Shown: piece after piece, positions 8,790 through 17,412 of the stretch
Layout of the letters: each line of letters begins with the position of its first letter
How positions within the stretch are numbered: the first letter of the stretch is position 1
Assembly: GCA_012837425.1 (NCBI GenBank)
Contig: DURE01000005.1
Span: 1-59,292, forward strand
Source of the DNA: Clostridiales bacterium
GTDB taxonomy: Bacteria > Bacillota > Clostridia > Oscillospirales > CAG-272
Direction of reading: 5' to 3'
DNA: 59,292 nt
Made by a program: the position numbers and the translations under genes
Notes under the pieces: generated by a model
The model's input: the letters and a program-made list of their open reading frames with translations, nothing else
What the model was told of the DNA's origin: nothing
Databases searched by the model: none

Positions 8790-10871
8790 CTATCTCTTCA
8801 TCTTGGGGTCGAAAGCATCGCGCAGGCCGTCGCCCACAAAGTTGAAGGCAATGACCGTAAGACAAATCAGAAGCCCGACCGGCACCCAGATATAGGTATA
8901 ATTGACCATGCTGTTGTAATCCGAAACCGAGTTGATCATGGTCCCCCAGGTGGCAAACGGGTGTTTTACCCCAAGGCCAAGGAAGGACAGGGTTGATTCA
9001 ATCAGAATTACCGAGCCGAGCCCCGCGGTCGCGGTGACAATGAGCTGCGGCATTACATTCGGAATTAAGTGGCGGAATATTCTTCTCGACACCCTCAGCC
9101 CTCCGACCTCGGTAGCCAGCATGAACTCCTGCTCGCGCAGCGAGAGAATCTGCCCGCGGACAAGCCGCGCCACCGAAGCCCAGCCCAAAAATCCGAGCAC
9201 CGCCATCAGCCATACCAGCCGCACATAGGGGTTGACCTGCTCGGCGTCAAGGTAAGCCCCGATAATAATCATAATAGGCAGGCTGGGTATACAATAGAAC
9301 ACCTCAACCAGCCTCATTATCAGGGTATCGACCCAGCCGCCGAAGTAGCCTGAAATGCCGCCCATGAGAATGCCGAGAATCACCTCGATGATAACCACCA
9401 CAAAGCCGACAACCAGCGAAATTCGCCCGCCGTACATCATGCGCGCAAAGACATCAAATCCGTCGCGATCGGTGCCCATAATATGCGTGTGTGACGAGGT
9501 TTTGCTCATCGGCGGCGCATACATGTCAATAAGATCTATGATACGGTCGGTGGTTATTGTGTAGTTATCGCCCTTGCGGGTGATTGTGACCTCGGTGTCC
9601 TCGTAAACTACATTTCCGTTCTCGTCAAGCATAACAGAGCCGTCCGAGGCCTGTTTTTCAACCTTGGTGATAAGCGTGGCGACACTTTTATTCTGCTCGG
9701 ACATTTCCTGTATCTTGTGCCGCACATCGTCCTTAAACTCAAGCAAAAGACCACCCGAGCCGGTGTAACGGCTCACCGAGAAGGTTGTGAACAGAGCATA
9801 GGGCCGGGCTTCGCCTGCCCGGTAGATGTTTATCACGCTCTCCCCGTCCTCAAGCTCCTCGCTGATTACATAGTCAGCCCCGTCAAAGCTGAAGACTCCG
9901 CCCCTGCAAAAGCCTATCAGCGCGGTCTTCAGGAAATCCTTCGGTACATCCGCGCCGCTGTACAGGTCGACGGTGTAGGGCGAGCAAACATATAGCATTT
10001 TGCGGATGGCATATCTGTATATGTCATAGGAATCGGAACCGGTTTGGTCGATAAGGTATTGGCTGCCGCCGAATTCAAAAATCCTCTTGTCGCCGTCAAG
10101 TGCCGCTTCCACCGCAGCCTCAAAGCCCTCGCCCGGGGACTGTGTGATATACTGCAGCCCGGCGTCCAGGTGATGCCATATAGCATACTTCTTGCCGCCG
10201 GCGCTCTCAACCTTGTAGGTTTTGCCGCCGTAAACAAATTCTCCCTCCCTGTCCATGACGGCAAGCCTTACCGCCATACCGAAGGCGTCGTCCATTTCGA
10301 CCCCCTCGGAATAGGTAATCGTCTGGGTAAACATGTCGTACTCACAGACCAGAAGCGCCGAGGCAAGCAGGCCTACCCGGGTCAGGTCGCTCTCGTTGAG
10401 CGAGTAAATGTTGTCGGCTTCATATTTTATTATATACTTTTCTCCGAAGTCGTCCTTAACCAGCATAATGTCAAGGTCGGCCGCCTTCATCTCATTGATG
10501 AAATAATTCATCATGTTGGTTACCAAATAGTGCACCGAAACCGACTCGTCAATTTCATAATTGGAGTATTCGGTGCGTTCTTTAGCCGCCGCATAATTCG
10601 AGTTCTCAAAAATATCGGTTATATAAAACTTGTCGGTCTGCCCGTACGGGTATAAATACGGCCCGACAAAGCAAAAAACAAACATGAAAACAAGGATGCA
10701 GGAACCGACAATCGCCAGCCTGTTGCGGATAAACCGCTTGAACACCAGCCGGCCGGGGCTGAGCACCTTTACCCGTTGGGTATCGTCCAGCCGTTCGGTG
10801 TCCCCCTCGGTTTGAAGCTGGCTTTCGGCCTCCATCTTCTTGAGCATCTGATTCAAATCCCTGTCTGCCAT
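8790..10871 (-). CDS. oppC: Oligopeptide ABC permease OppC with a large extracytoplasmic insertion
   Basis: 693 residues, more than twice the usual 300 for OppC. GAGGAGG 6 nt upstream sets the start at 10871. Residues 1-75 look like a normal OppC N-terminus with TM1 (AIVGSCILVFMFVFCFVGPY). A hydrophilic insertion of about 350 residues (roughly 80-435) follows. The canonical OppC core resumes at HIMGTDRDGFDVFARMMYGGR with five further TM helices and the EAA coupling loop. By topology the insertion lies outside the membrane, between TM1 and TM2. It contains the phrases YIIKYEADN and YVISEELED but no domain I recognise. The reading frame is continuous. It probably works with the equally enlarged OppA. 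Confidence 0.92.
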   Translation of the reverse strand: MADRDLNQMLKKMEAESQLQTEGDTERLDDTQRVKVLSPGRLVFKRFIRNRLAIVGSCILVFMFVFCFVGPYLYPYGQTDKFYITDIFENSNYAAAKERTEYSNYEIDESVSVHYLVTNMMNYFINEMKAADLDIMLVKDDFGEKYIIKYEADNIYSLNESDLTRVGLLASALLVCEYDMFTQTITYSEGVEMDDAFGMAVRLAVMDREGEFVYGGKTYKVESAGGKKYAIWHHLDAGLQYITQSPGEGFEAAVEAALDGDKRIFEFGGSQYLIDQTGSDSYDIYRYAIRKMLYVCSPYTVDLYSGADVPKDFLKTALIGFCRGGVFSFDGADYVISEELEDGESVINIYRAGEARPYALFTTFSVSRYTGSGGLLLEFKDDVRHKIQEMSEQNKSVATLITKVEKQASDGSVMLDENGNVVYEDTEVTITRKGDNYTITTDRIIDLIDMYAPPMSKTSSHTHIMGTDRDGFDVFARMMYGGRISLVVGFVVVIIEVILGILMGGISGYFGGWVDTLIMRLVEVFYCIPSLPIMIIIGAYLDAEQVNPYVRLVWLMAVLGFLGWASVARLVRGQILSLREQEFMLATEVGGLRVSRRIFRHLIPNVMPQLIVTATAGLGSVILIESTLSFLGLGVKHPFATWGTMINSVSDYNSMVNYTYIWVPVGLLICLTVIAFNFVGDGLRDAFDPKMKR

Positions 10872-10881
10872 GTCTGCCTCC

Positions 10882-11886
10882 TCAGTTAACCCTGACTCTC
10901 GGGTCGACCACCGCATAGAGAATATCCGCGATAAGCGTGCCGACCAGGGTGAGTATTGTGACGAACGCAAGGTAGAACATGGTGAAAGGTATGTCCCCGT
11001 TTTTCATCGACTCAAACGAGGTGTAACCTATTCCGCGGATTGAAAAGAGGGTCTCGGTAATCAGAGCGCCTGAAAAAAGCCCGGGCAGCGAACCGCCGAG
11101 GATAGTCACCAGCGGAATAAGAGTATTTCTGAATGCATGATATCCTATAACCTTGCTCTCGGGCAGCCCCTTTGCGCGGGCGGTCCGGATATAGTCTGCA
11201 TTTAATACTTCGAGTGTATTTGTTCTGGTGTAGCGCATAAGGCTGCCTATACCGATTATCGTCAAAGTTAAGGCGGGCAGCACAAAGTGCCATGCGATAT
11301 CCAGCAGCCAGGCAAAACCGGTCAGCTTACCGGCAAGCCGCGCGGTCACCATGCCGAAGGGCTCAAACCATCCGAGCTTGGCCGCAAAAACGAATTTAAG
11401 CACCGTCGCCACAAAAAAGGTCGGCATAGAAATGCCTATCAGCGAAACCACCGTAACGGTATAGTCGGTCATGCTGTACTGCTTGGTTGCGGCAAGAACT
11501 CCGAGCGGGACCGCAATTATTATTTCAAGCACAAAAGCAATCAGCGCCAGAAAGAAGCTGTACCAGATAACCTCCGAAAATTTCTCGGTGACCTCGACCG
11601 TCCACTGCCAGCTCTCGCCGAACTCCCCGCGCACCGCGTAGCTAAGCCATGTAAAGAATCCGGGAATGGCACCTTTATTTAAGCCGTATCGCTCGTTTAG
11701 CTCTTCAATTAGCTCTTCAGTCCATTGCTCAGCGCTTTTCTGGTTTCCCGGCAGGGTTGCAAGCTCTCTTGCGGTTTTCTCGACATAGCTTGTCGGAAGA
11801 TTGTTCATGAGAAGATAAATGAGAAACATTGAGAAAAAGAGGATCAATATGCTCAACAACAACCGCTTTACAATAAATTTCAACAT
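10882..11886 (-). CDS. oppB: Oligopeptide ABC permease OppB
   Basis: Permease subunit of about 334 residues with the OppB layout: N-terminal MLKFIVKRLLLSI, an extracytoplasmic loop after TM1, five further TM helices and an EAA-type loop (TARAKGLPESKVIGYHAFRNTLIP). GGTGA lies 6 nt before the chosen ATG at 11886; an ATG four codons upstream (11898) is possible but lacks a spaced site. It follows oppA after a 15-bp hairpin and precedes oppC by 10 bp. Unlike OppC it has normal length. Confidence 0.94.
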   Translation of the reverse strand: MLKFIVKRLLLSILILFFSMFLIYLLMNNLPTSYVEKTARELATLPGNQKSAEQWTEELIEELNERYGLNKGAIPGFFTWLSYAVRGEFGESWQWTVEVTEKFSEVIWYSFFLALIAFVLEIIIAVPLGVLAATKQYSMTDYTVTVVSLIGISMPTFFVATVLKFVFAAKLGWFEPFGMVTARLAGKLTGFAWLLDIAWHFVLPALTLTIIGIGSLMRYTRTNTLEVLNADYIRTARAKGLPESKVIGYHAFRNTLIPLVTILGGSLPGLFSGALITETLFSIRGIGYTSFESMKNGDIPFTMFYLAFVTILTLVGTLIADILYAVVDPRVRVN

Positions 11887-11970
11887 TTTAATCACCATGC
11901 CGCCCGTCGGGCGACCCGAACTAATAAACTTGGTTGGTTTTATATATATTTGGTCCTTTGGGTTCTTTCA

Positions 11971-12006
11971 TAAGCAAGAGTCTGCTTGGGGGCAGACTCT
12001 TGCTTA
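11971..12006. other. Intercistronic hairpin between oppA and oppB
   Basis: A perfect 15-bp inverted repeat (11971-11985 with 11992-12006, six-base loop). Neither strand has a T-run directly after it, so it is not a standard terminator. It sits after the oppA stop and before oppB. In binding-protein-first operons, hairpins in this position commonly protect the upstream mRNA or reduce read-through, so that binding protein exceeds permease. Confidence 0.7.
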
Positions 12007-12032
12007 AAAGTTATTTACAGGACCGGTAATCC

Positions 12033-14429
12033 TTAATTCATCTCAAGGAGTTCCAGATCATGCGCCCAGCCCCAGAAGGTCGTGATGTCGGGAGTCAGCG
12101 TATCAATATTTATTCTGGCGCTGCTGAACAGGATACAGTTCTGTCTCTGATATGTCGGAATTTCGACGCCCCACTCCATTATTATCTCAAGGCAGCGCTT
12201 GTATGTGGCCTTTCTGAAAGAGGTGTCGCTCGATTTTCTGGCAACCATAATAAGTTCGTCGAGCTCGGCGTCGGTTATGTCGTAAAGGTTTGAGTCTGTT
12301 CCGCCCTTGCCGACTGTGTTGCTGCTGTGATATACCTGATACATATCCGGGTCGGGTGTAGCTCCCCATGCGGCGGCCCACATTTCGCAAGTACCCGACT
12401 CAACGGCGGTCCAGAGCACGTTCGAGTCGGACGGGTCGTTAATACTTATGGTGATGCCGATGGTCTCAAGCGCGGACTTGGTCGAGGTCAGGATTCCGTA
12501 TGCCGGATGCTCTCCGATACCTTCACCAGGAATGATAAGTTCATATGTCAGTTTTGCTCCGGCAGGAGCGGCGGTAAATTTCTTGGAAGCCTCGTCCCAG
12601 GTGTAGCCTGCTGCCTTAAAGAAGCCTATCGCGGCCTGGAGAGCGGCGTCGTATTTCTGGGTCTCGGTCATGCCGTCGGTGAAAATCGGGTTGCCCTCAA
12701 CGTCCTTGGAGTATGCTATGGCATAGTCACTGTCGGAGGGTCTGGGTGCCGCCCAGGAGGTGTTGGAAATCGGGTACTGGATAACCTGAGCTCTCTCACC
12801 GTAATAAGAGGCAATCACGGTATCCCTGTAAACCGCAAAGAGGGTGGCGAAGGCCTTTCTGAGCGCCTTTGAGGCGTCGCTTGCCGGATCCTGGCCTACC
12901 TTGACGTTGTTTGCATTGATGCCTATATAACCGTAGCCGAGGTTGTCGACCGCGTTATAGGTGATGACATCGCCGGTGAGCTCTTTGTTGGGGTTTGCAT
13001 CCTTGATTGACTGGAGAATTTCGTCGTTGACCGAGGGGTTGGAAATGTCGATAGTGCCGCTGGCGATACCGGCGACCTTATCGGCTTCGTTGGTCACTTC
13101 CTGGAACTTGATGTACTTAATCTTCGGGATGCCCTTATAGTAGTTCTCGTTGCGCTCGAAGAGCACAATTCCGTTCTCGAAGCTCACGAACTTATAGGGG
13201 CCGGCGCCCATGGGTGTGGTGGTCTTGGCTCTCACGCTGGACAGGTCGCCCTTTGTGAAGCCGAACATATTTTTATCGTAATCGTATTTGGCTTTGTCGC
13301 CGTAGTAGTGCATCGGAGAAACCGAGAGTGCGAACTTGTAAATCGAGGTGGCGTCAAACTCGGTCATGGTGACCTTGAGCGAGTAGTTGCCGGTCTTCTC
13401 GATGCCTTCTATCTTGTCGACGGTCTCGCCTGTGACAATGCCGGCATTGTATTTTGCAGCTTCATCGCCGAGCTTCTCGTCGACCAGCGCAAACAAATCG
13501 GCATTGGCAGCTTCGGTGGCGTTAAGCTCCACATAGTTGCCGCCATAAGCAGCGTCAAGGTTATCCCAGTAGTCCTCTGTGGTCGGGAAGGTGTTCACGC
13601 AGTCGTAAACCTTGCCGTTTATGTCCTTGAACGCGCCGGTAAATTCGTCGGCCTCGTTCTTGACCCAGCTTCCGAATCCCCACATTCTCATTCCGTATGC
13701 CACGGCATAGGGCGAGTCGGCGGTGATTGCCGTACCCCATTTGCCGCCGTAGGCCGGAGAGGAGGCATATTCTCCGTAGTTGCTCAGCACATAATCGACA
13801 ATATCCTGAGCAAAATCAACGCCGGCCTTGTCCATGGCCTCCCAGTATTTGTCGGCATCTTCCTTGGTGTAGTTTGTAAACTCGGTGGCGTCGCGCCCGG
13901 CCTCAAGGATGAGGACATATAGTGCGGTCATTCCGGCCCGGTACTCCTTCATTCCCTTAATCGGTAGGGTGTAGAAGGTTGAGGAGCCGATATATGTCGG
14001 GTCGCTAAGTACATACATTGAGAAGATAACGTCGTCCGCGGTGAGCCTTTCGCCGTCGCTGAACCTGACGTTTCTGCGAAGGTCAAACTCATAGATAACA
14101 GTGCCGTCGTCATTCTGTGTGATGGTGCAGTCAGCAAGGCCCTCGTACTTGTAATCTGTTCCGTTGTACGGAATGACCTCACCGCTCTTGCCCTTCAGCA
14201 CAACATTGCCTTCTCTGTCGGCCAAAAGGAGTGATACCTGCGTCATGTCCGCAACGTCCTGGTCATATTCAGTCTTTGCAAAAAACGGGCTGAACTTTTC
14301 TGAAAAAATGTCATAACCCACGACAAGGGTGTCTCCGCCCGTGTACTTTTTCCCGCATGATGCCGTAATGGGAATAATCATGCAGAGGACAAGAACCGCG
14401 GCGAGAAACTTGATGAGCGTGCTTTTCAT
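12033..14429 (-). CDS. oppA: Oligopeptide-type solute-binding lipoprotein, oversized (OppA family)
   Basis: 798-residue SBP_bac_5-family lipoprotein, clearly larger than the usual 530-600. The signal peptide ends in a lipobox at ITASCG, so it is lipid-anchored on the outer face of the membrane. Family signs include TLVVGYD at the mature start, YEFDLRRNVRFSDGERLTADDVIFS and GAGPYKFVSFENGIVLFERNENYY. The extra length is mainly between about residues 170 and 350 (Tyr/Asn/Asp-rich, mentioning SPYAVAYGMRMWGF). Of two close ATGs, the second (14429) is spaced properly from GGAGG. Driven by a near-consensus promoter; first gene of the opp unit. Ligand unknown, probably peptides. Confidence 0.93.
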   Translation of the reverse strand: MKSTLIKFLAAVLVLCMIIPITASCGKKYTGGDTLVVGYDIFSEKFSPFFAKTEYDQDVADMTQVSLLLADREGNVVLKGKSGEVIPYNGTDYKYEGLADCTITQNDDGTVIYEFDLRRNVRFSDGERLTADDVIFSMYVLSDPTYIGSSTFYTLPIKGMKEYRAGMTALYVLILEAGRDATEFTNYTKEDADKYWEAMDKAGVDFAQDIVDYVLSNYGEYASSPAYGGKWGTAITADSPYAVAYGMRMWGFGSWVKNEADEFTGAFKDINGKVYDCVNTFPTTEDYWDNLDAAYGGNYVELNATEAANADLFALVDEKLGDEAAKYNAGIVTGETVDKIEGIEKTGNYSLKVTMTEFDATSIYKFALSVSPMHYYGDKAKYDYDKNMFGFTKGDLSSVRAKTTTPMGAGPYKFVSFENGIVLFERNENYYKGIPKIKYIKFQEVTNEADKVAGIASGTIDISNPSVNDEILQSIKDANPNKELTGDVITYNAVDNLGYGYIGINANNVKVGQDPASDASKALRKAFATLFAVYRDTVIASYYGERAQVIQYPISNTSWAAPRPSDSDYAIAYSKDVEGNPIFTDGMTETQKYDAALQAAIGFFKAAGYTWDEASKKFTAAPAGAKLTYELIIPGEGIGEHPAYGILTSTKSALETIGITISINDPSDSNVLWTAVESGTCEMWAAAWGATPDPDMYQVYHSSNTVGKGGTDSNLYDITDAELDELIMVARKSSDTSFRKATYKRCLEIIMEWGVEIPTYQRQNCILFSSARINIDTLTPDITTFWGWAHDLELLEMN

Positions 14430-14566
14430 TTTCATTCCTCCGTAAAAATAATAAAAATATTATTCAGTAGCCTTGATACAAAATAAGACTGCTAATATCC
14501 GGGACCCGGGGCTTGGACATAACCGGCGCAAAAAAACAACATTATAAAAAACTATTGTATGTATAA

Positions 14567-14595
14567 ATTTTACAATAAAACCTACAAGTTGTCAA
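14567..14595 (-). promoter_or_regulatory. Near-consensus sigma-A promoter of the opp unit
   Basis: On the minus strand, TTGACA (14595-14590), a 17-nt spacer and TAAAAT (14572-14567). The oppA start is about 138 nt downstream of the -10 box, giving a leader of about 130 nt in which I see no known riboswitch. Confidence 0.8.
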
Positions 14596-14633
14596 TGGTT
14601 TTAATGAAATATATAAAAAAGACGCAGCGCAAA

Positions 14634-15191
14634 TCATGATACTATTTGCATTTTTGTATGTTTTTTTACAACAAATATTGTCGCGGCCGATATAGTCATA
14701 GCAACAACCGAGACACTTACCATAATATCCTCAATTCCCCTGTAGCCCTGGGCGCCGAGCAGGTAATATGCCACATCTCCCGCGGCCGCGAGTGCCCCGA
14801 GCAAAATCAAAAGAAAGGAGCATTGCGATATTCTGTCGTACAATCTGTCCTTCTGTTCGCGTGTCAGCCCGAACCGGGGAGGGTGAAGCGAATACTTCCA
14901 GAGGTAGAAGAGCGAACTGGTGAGAAAGGCGGCCGGCAGAAAACCGCAAAAATAGGGCAGCGAAACATACCAGCGCCGCATGGCCCCGCTATTGAGAAAC
15001 AGGCCTGTCCAAAAGAAGAGCCAATATGCGGCCACCGACACGGTCATGCAGGCGCACGCGCGGCGCAGCTTGCGCGGGTCGGCCGAAAATCCGTAGTATT
15101 TGCCGCAGTAGACCGGCCGGGAAACCACCTTCCCGCCCGGCAGGGTGACGTTTTCAATTCTGTAATCCTTGGTGTATTTCCTTGATACCAC
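14634..15191 (-). CDS. Hypothetical four-TM membrane protein
   Basis: 185 residues from a GTG start at 15191 with GAGGGG about 8 nt upstream. Family not recognised. A hydrophilic N-terminus (about 45 residues, KVVSRPVYCGKYYGF) is followed by two TM helices (about 48-67 and 75-97), a basic cytoplasmic loop (PPRFGLTREQKDRLYDR), and two more helices (about 122-145 and 153-174). The tail is basic (VVKKHTKMQ). It lies 90 bp downstream of pepF on the same strand and may share its transcript. Nothing in it points to a function. Confidence 0.72.
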   Translation of the reverse strand: MVSRKYTKDYRIENVTLPGGKVVSRPVYCGKYYGFSADPRKLRRACACMTVSVAAYWLFFWTGLFLNSGAMRRWYVSLPYFCGFLPAAFLTSSLFYLWKYSLHPPRFGLTREQKDRLYDRISQCSFLLILLGALAAAGDVAYYLLGAQGYRGIEDIMVSVSVVAMTISAATIFVVKKHTKMQIVS

Positions 15192-15281
15192 AGTCAGCCC
15201 CTCTTGGCCTTGCTCAAACCTTTGACAAAAATTAATTATGAGTCGATTTTACCACAAGTAAGAACAAAAATCAATAACGAT

Positions 15282-17105
15282 TCAGTTTTTTCCGGATTTA
15301 ATCATCCCGAGCCGGCCGGCAATCTCGCGGAACTGTTTTACAGTGTCGGCAAACACCGAGACCGCATCCTCAACAACCTCGGGCCTTGTCATGTCAATCT
15401 CGGCGATCATAAGGCTCTCAATCGGGCTTTTTGAGTTTCCGCACTTGAGAAAATCGATATATTTCCGGATATATTCGTCCCCCCGCTCGGCTATCTTCTT
15501 CATTACGCTCGAGGCGGCCGAGATGCAGGTGGCGTATTTGTAGACGTAAAAATTATAGTAAAAATGCGGTATGCGCATCCATTCCATCGAAATCTGCTGA
15601 TCAACCACCACCCGCGGGCCGAAATACTTTTTGACTATTGCATAGTACTTCTCGCAAAGTATCTCGCGGGTCAGCGGCTCGTTTGCCTCGACCAGCGCAT
15701 ATATGTCGCGCTCAAACTCCGCGAACATGGTCTGCCTGAACAGGGTGCCCTTGAAGGTCTCCATGATGTGGTTAAGTACCGAAAGCTTTTCAAGGTCGTT
15801 TTCGGATTCCCTGAGCTTCTTTGTGGCCAGTACCAGCTCGTTGACGGTCGAGGCGACCTCGGCGACGAAAATATTATAGTTTGACAGATGAAACTCGTTG
15901 TTCTTGCGCGAAAAATATGAGTGCATCGAATGCCCGGCCTCATGCGCCAGAGTCGACATGTCGTCAAACTTGCCGTTGAAGTTGAGCAGGATATAGGGCT
16001 CGGTGTCATAGCTGCCGCTGCTGTAGGCGCCTCCCCGCTTACCCTTGTTCGGGTACACGTCCACCCAGCCCCACTCGGTCATTCCGGCCTTGAGGGTCTG
16101 GTAGTACTCATCTCCGAAAATTTTAACGGCCTCGAGCACCTCGTCCCGGGCTTCTTCGTAGGTGTAATCTCTATCGTAATCGGCGATAAGCGGCGCGTAG
16201 GCGTCGTACATGTGGAGTTTCGGCAGCCCGAGCACCTCGCGTTTGAGGTCGTAATAATCAAAGAGTACCTCAAGATTTCTGTTCACTGTATCAATCAGGT
16301 TGTTGTAGATTTCGGGAGTCACTTCGTCGGCAAAGGTGGAGGCAAAAAGGCTGCTCTCATATTCGCGGAGCTTTGCCAGCGTGGCTTTTTCCTTGATGAA
16401 CCCGTTGAGCACGGTAGCTATTGTATTGCCAAACTGCTCGTAGCCGCGGTAGAGCTTGGTAAAGGCCGCGCGCCGCACGCGCCGGTTTTGGCTCATCAGA
16501 AATTTAAGATAGGACGAATCGGTAAGCTCTACCAACCTCCCCTCCTCGTCCCGGATTTTGCCGAACTGCATGTCGCAGTCGGTCAGGATGCTGTAGATGC
16601 CGTCATGCGAGTCAAGCCCCTGACTCATGCCGGCAAGCAGCTTTTCGCATTCGTCCGAGAGTACATAGGGTTTGCGGCGCAGCTCTACCTCGATAACCCT
16701 GCGGTATTTCTGCAGCTCGGGGCAGGCAAGATACCACTGTTCGAGCTTTTCTGCGTCGAGTTTGAGCAGATAAGGAACAACGAAATATGCCGCCGCCATA
16801 AAGCGGCTGCTGAGATTGATGACCTTTGCGGTCTGGGCCTGCCAGCTGTTTACCGAGGTGTCGACGTCGAAGTTGCGCGCTGCATACTCGTACAGCTTGG
16901 CCATCTTCCGGTCAATAGCATAGTGGTCGGCTAGGGCGGCGGCCAGCGCCTCGGGCCGACTGAGCATGGTGCTCTCGTGTTTCGGGTACTCGGCAATCAT
17001 CCGCTCGGTTTCCGAGAATTCGGCCGAAAATGCCGCCTCGTCGGGGTAAATTGCTGATAGGTCCCATTTGTACTTTGCCGGTATGCCGGCTCTTTCTGTT
17101 GTCAT
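15282..17105 (-). CDS. pepF: Oligoendopeptidase F (M3 family zinc metallopeptidase)
   Basis: 607-residue M3B peptidase, the usual PepF length. The zinc site HEAGH is at residues 388-392 in the stretch LAHEAGHSMHSYFS, and the downstream Glu ligand is expected in FVAEVASTVNEL. The N-terminus WDLSAIYPDE is typical of the family. There is no signal peptide, so it works in the cytoplasm, cutting short peptides of about 7-17 residues. An oligopeptide importer lies just downstream on the same strand, which fits peptide use as a nutrient. AGGAG is 9 nt before the ATG. It has its own promoter. Confidence 0.96.
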   Translation of the reverse strand: MTTERAGIPAKYKWDLSAIYPDEAAFSAEFSETERMIAEYPKHESTMLSRPEALAAALADHYAIDRKMAKLYEYAARNFDVDTSVNSWQAQTAKVINLSSRFMAAAYFVVPYLLKLDAEKLEQWYLACPELQKYRRVIEVELRRKPYVLSDECEKLLAGMSQGLDSHDGIYSILTDCDMQFGKIRDEEGRLVELTDSSYLKFLMSQNRRVRRAAFTKLYRGYEQFGNTIATVLNGFIKEKATLAKLREYESSLFASTFADEVTPEIYNNLIDTVNRNLEVLFDYYDLKREVLGLPKLHMYDAYAPLIADYDRDYTYEEARDEVLEAVKIFGDEYYQTLKAGMTEWGWVDVYPNKGKRGGAYSSGSYDTEPYILLNFNGKFDDMSTLAHEAGHSMHSYFSRKNNEFHLSNYNIFVAEVASTVNELVLATKKLRESENDLEKLSVLNHIMETFKGTLFRQTMFAEFERDIYALVEANEPLTREILCEKYYAIVKKYFGPRVVVDQQISMEWMRIPHFYYNFYVYKYATCISAASSVMKKIAERGDEYIRKYIDFLKCGNSKSPIESLMIAEIDMTRPEVVEDAVSVFADTVKQFREIAGRLGMIKSGKN

Positions 17106-17241
17106 TAACCAAAACTCCTATTGTATGTTTTATTTATTATTTTCTTTTACCTGCCAACCCACACATATCCGGCTATCTATGCAGGTTATTCATAATGGCC
17201 ATATCACTGCCGCATTTTTCTCTGATAACCATGACTTACAT

Positions 17242-17270
17242 ATTATAACATACAACTCCAAAAGATTCAA
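17242..17270 (-). promoter_or_regulatory. Sigma-A promoter of pepF
   Basis: Minus strand TTGAAT (17270-17265), 17-nt spacer, TATAAT (17247-17242). The implied leader to the ATG at 17105 is about 130 nt; no known regulatory RNA is recognised in it. Confidence 0.7.
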
Positions 17271-17349
17271 GGAAAATCCCGCCACACGCCCTATGTTTTA
17301 GCCGGAGTTTTTCTTGTATCCGCCGATTTCGTTGCATTTGCAACATCAC

Positions 17350-17378
17350 TTGTCAAAAAAAGCGTATATACTATACGC
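17350..17378 (+). promoter_or_regulatory. Promoter with overlapping palindromic operator
   Basis: TTGTCA at 17350-17355 and TATACG at 17372-17377 (16-nt spacer) form a moderate promoter for the downstream importer. A perfect inverted repeat GCGTATA-TAC-TATACGC (17362-17378) covers the -10 region, the classic place for a repressor site. The regulator is not identified. Confidence 0.5.
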
Positions 17379-17412
17379 ATAAGCAAAGAATACACAAAAA
17401 AGAGAGGTCTGT

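Noticed and set aside
11971-12006. Hairpin considered as a terminator of oppA
   Set aside because: Neither strand has a T-run after the stem, so it was listed as an intercistronic hairpin instead.
17106-17412. Search for a thiamine, SAM or molybdate riboswitch upstream of the SsuABC/ThiXYZ-like importer
   Set aside because: None of the conserved core sequences is visible; only promoters and a palindrome are present.
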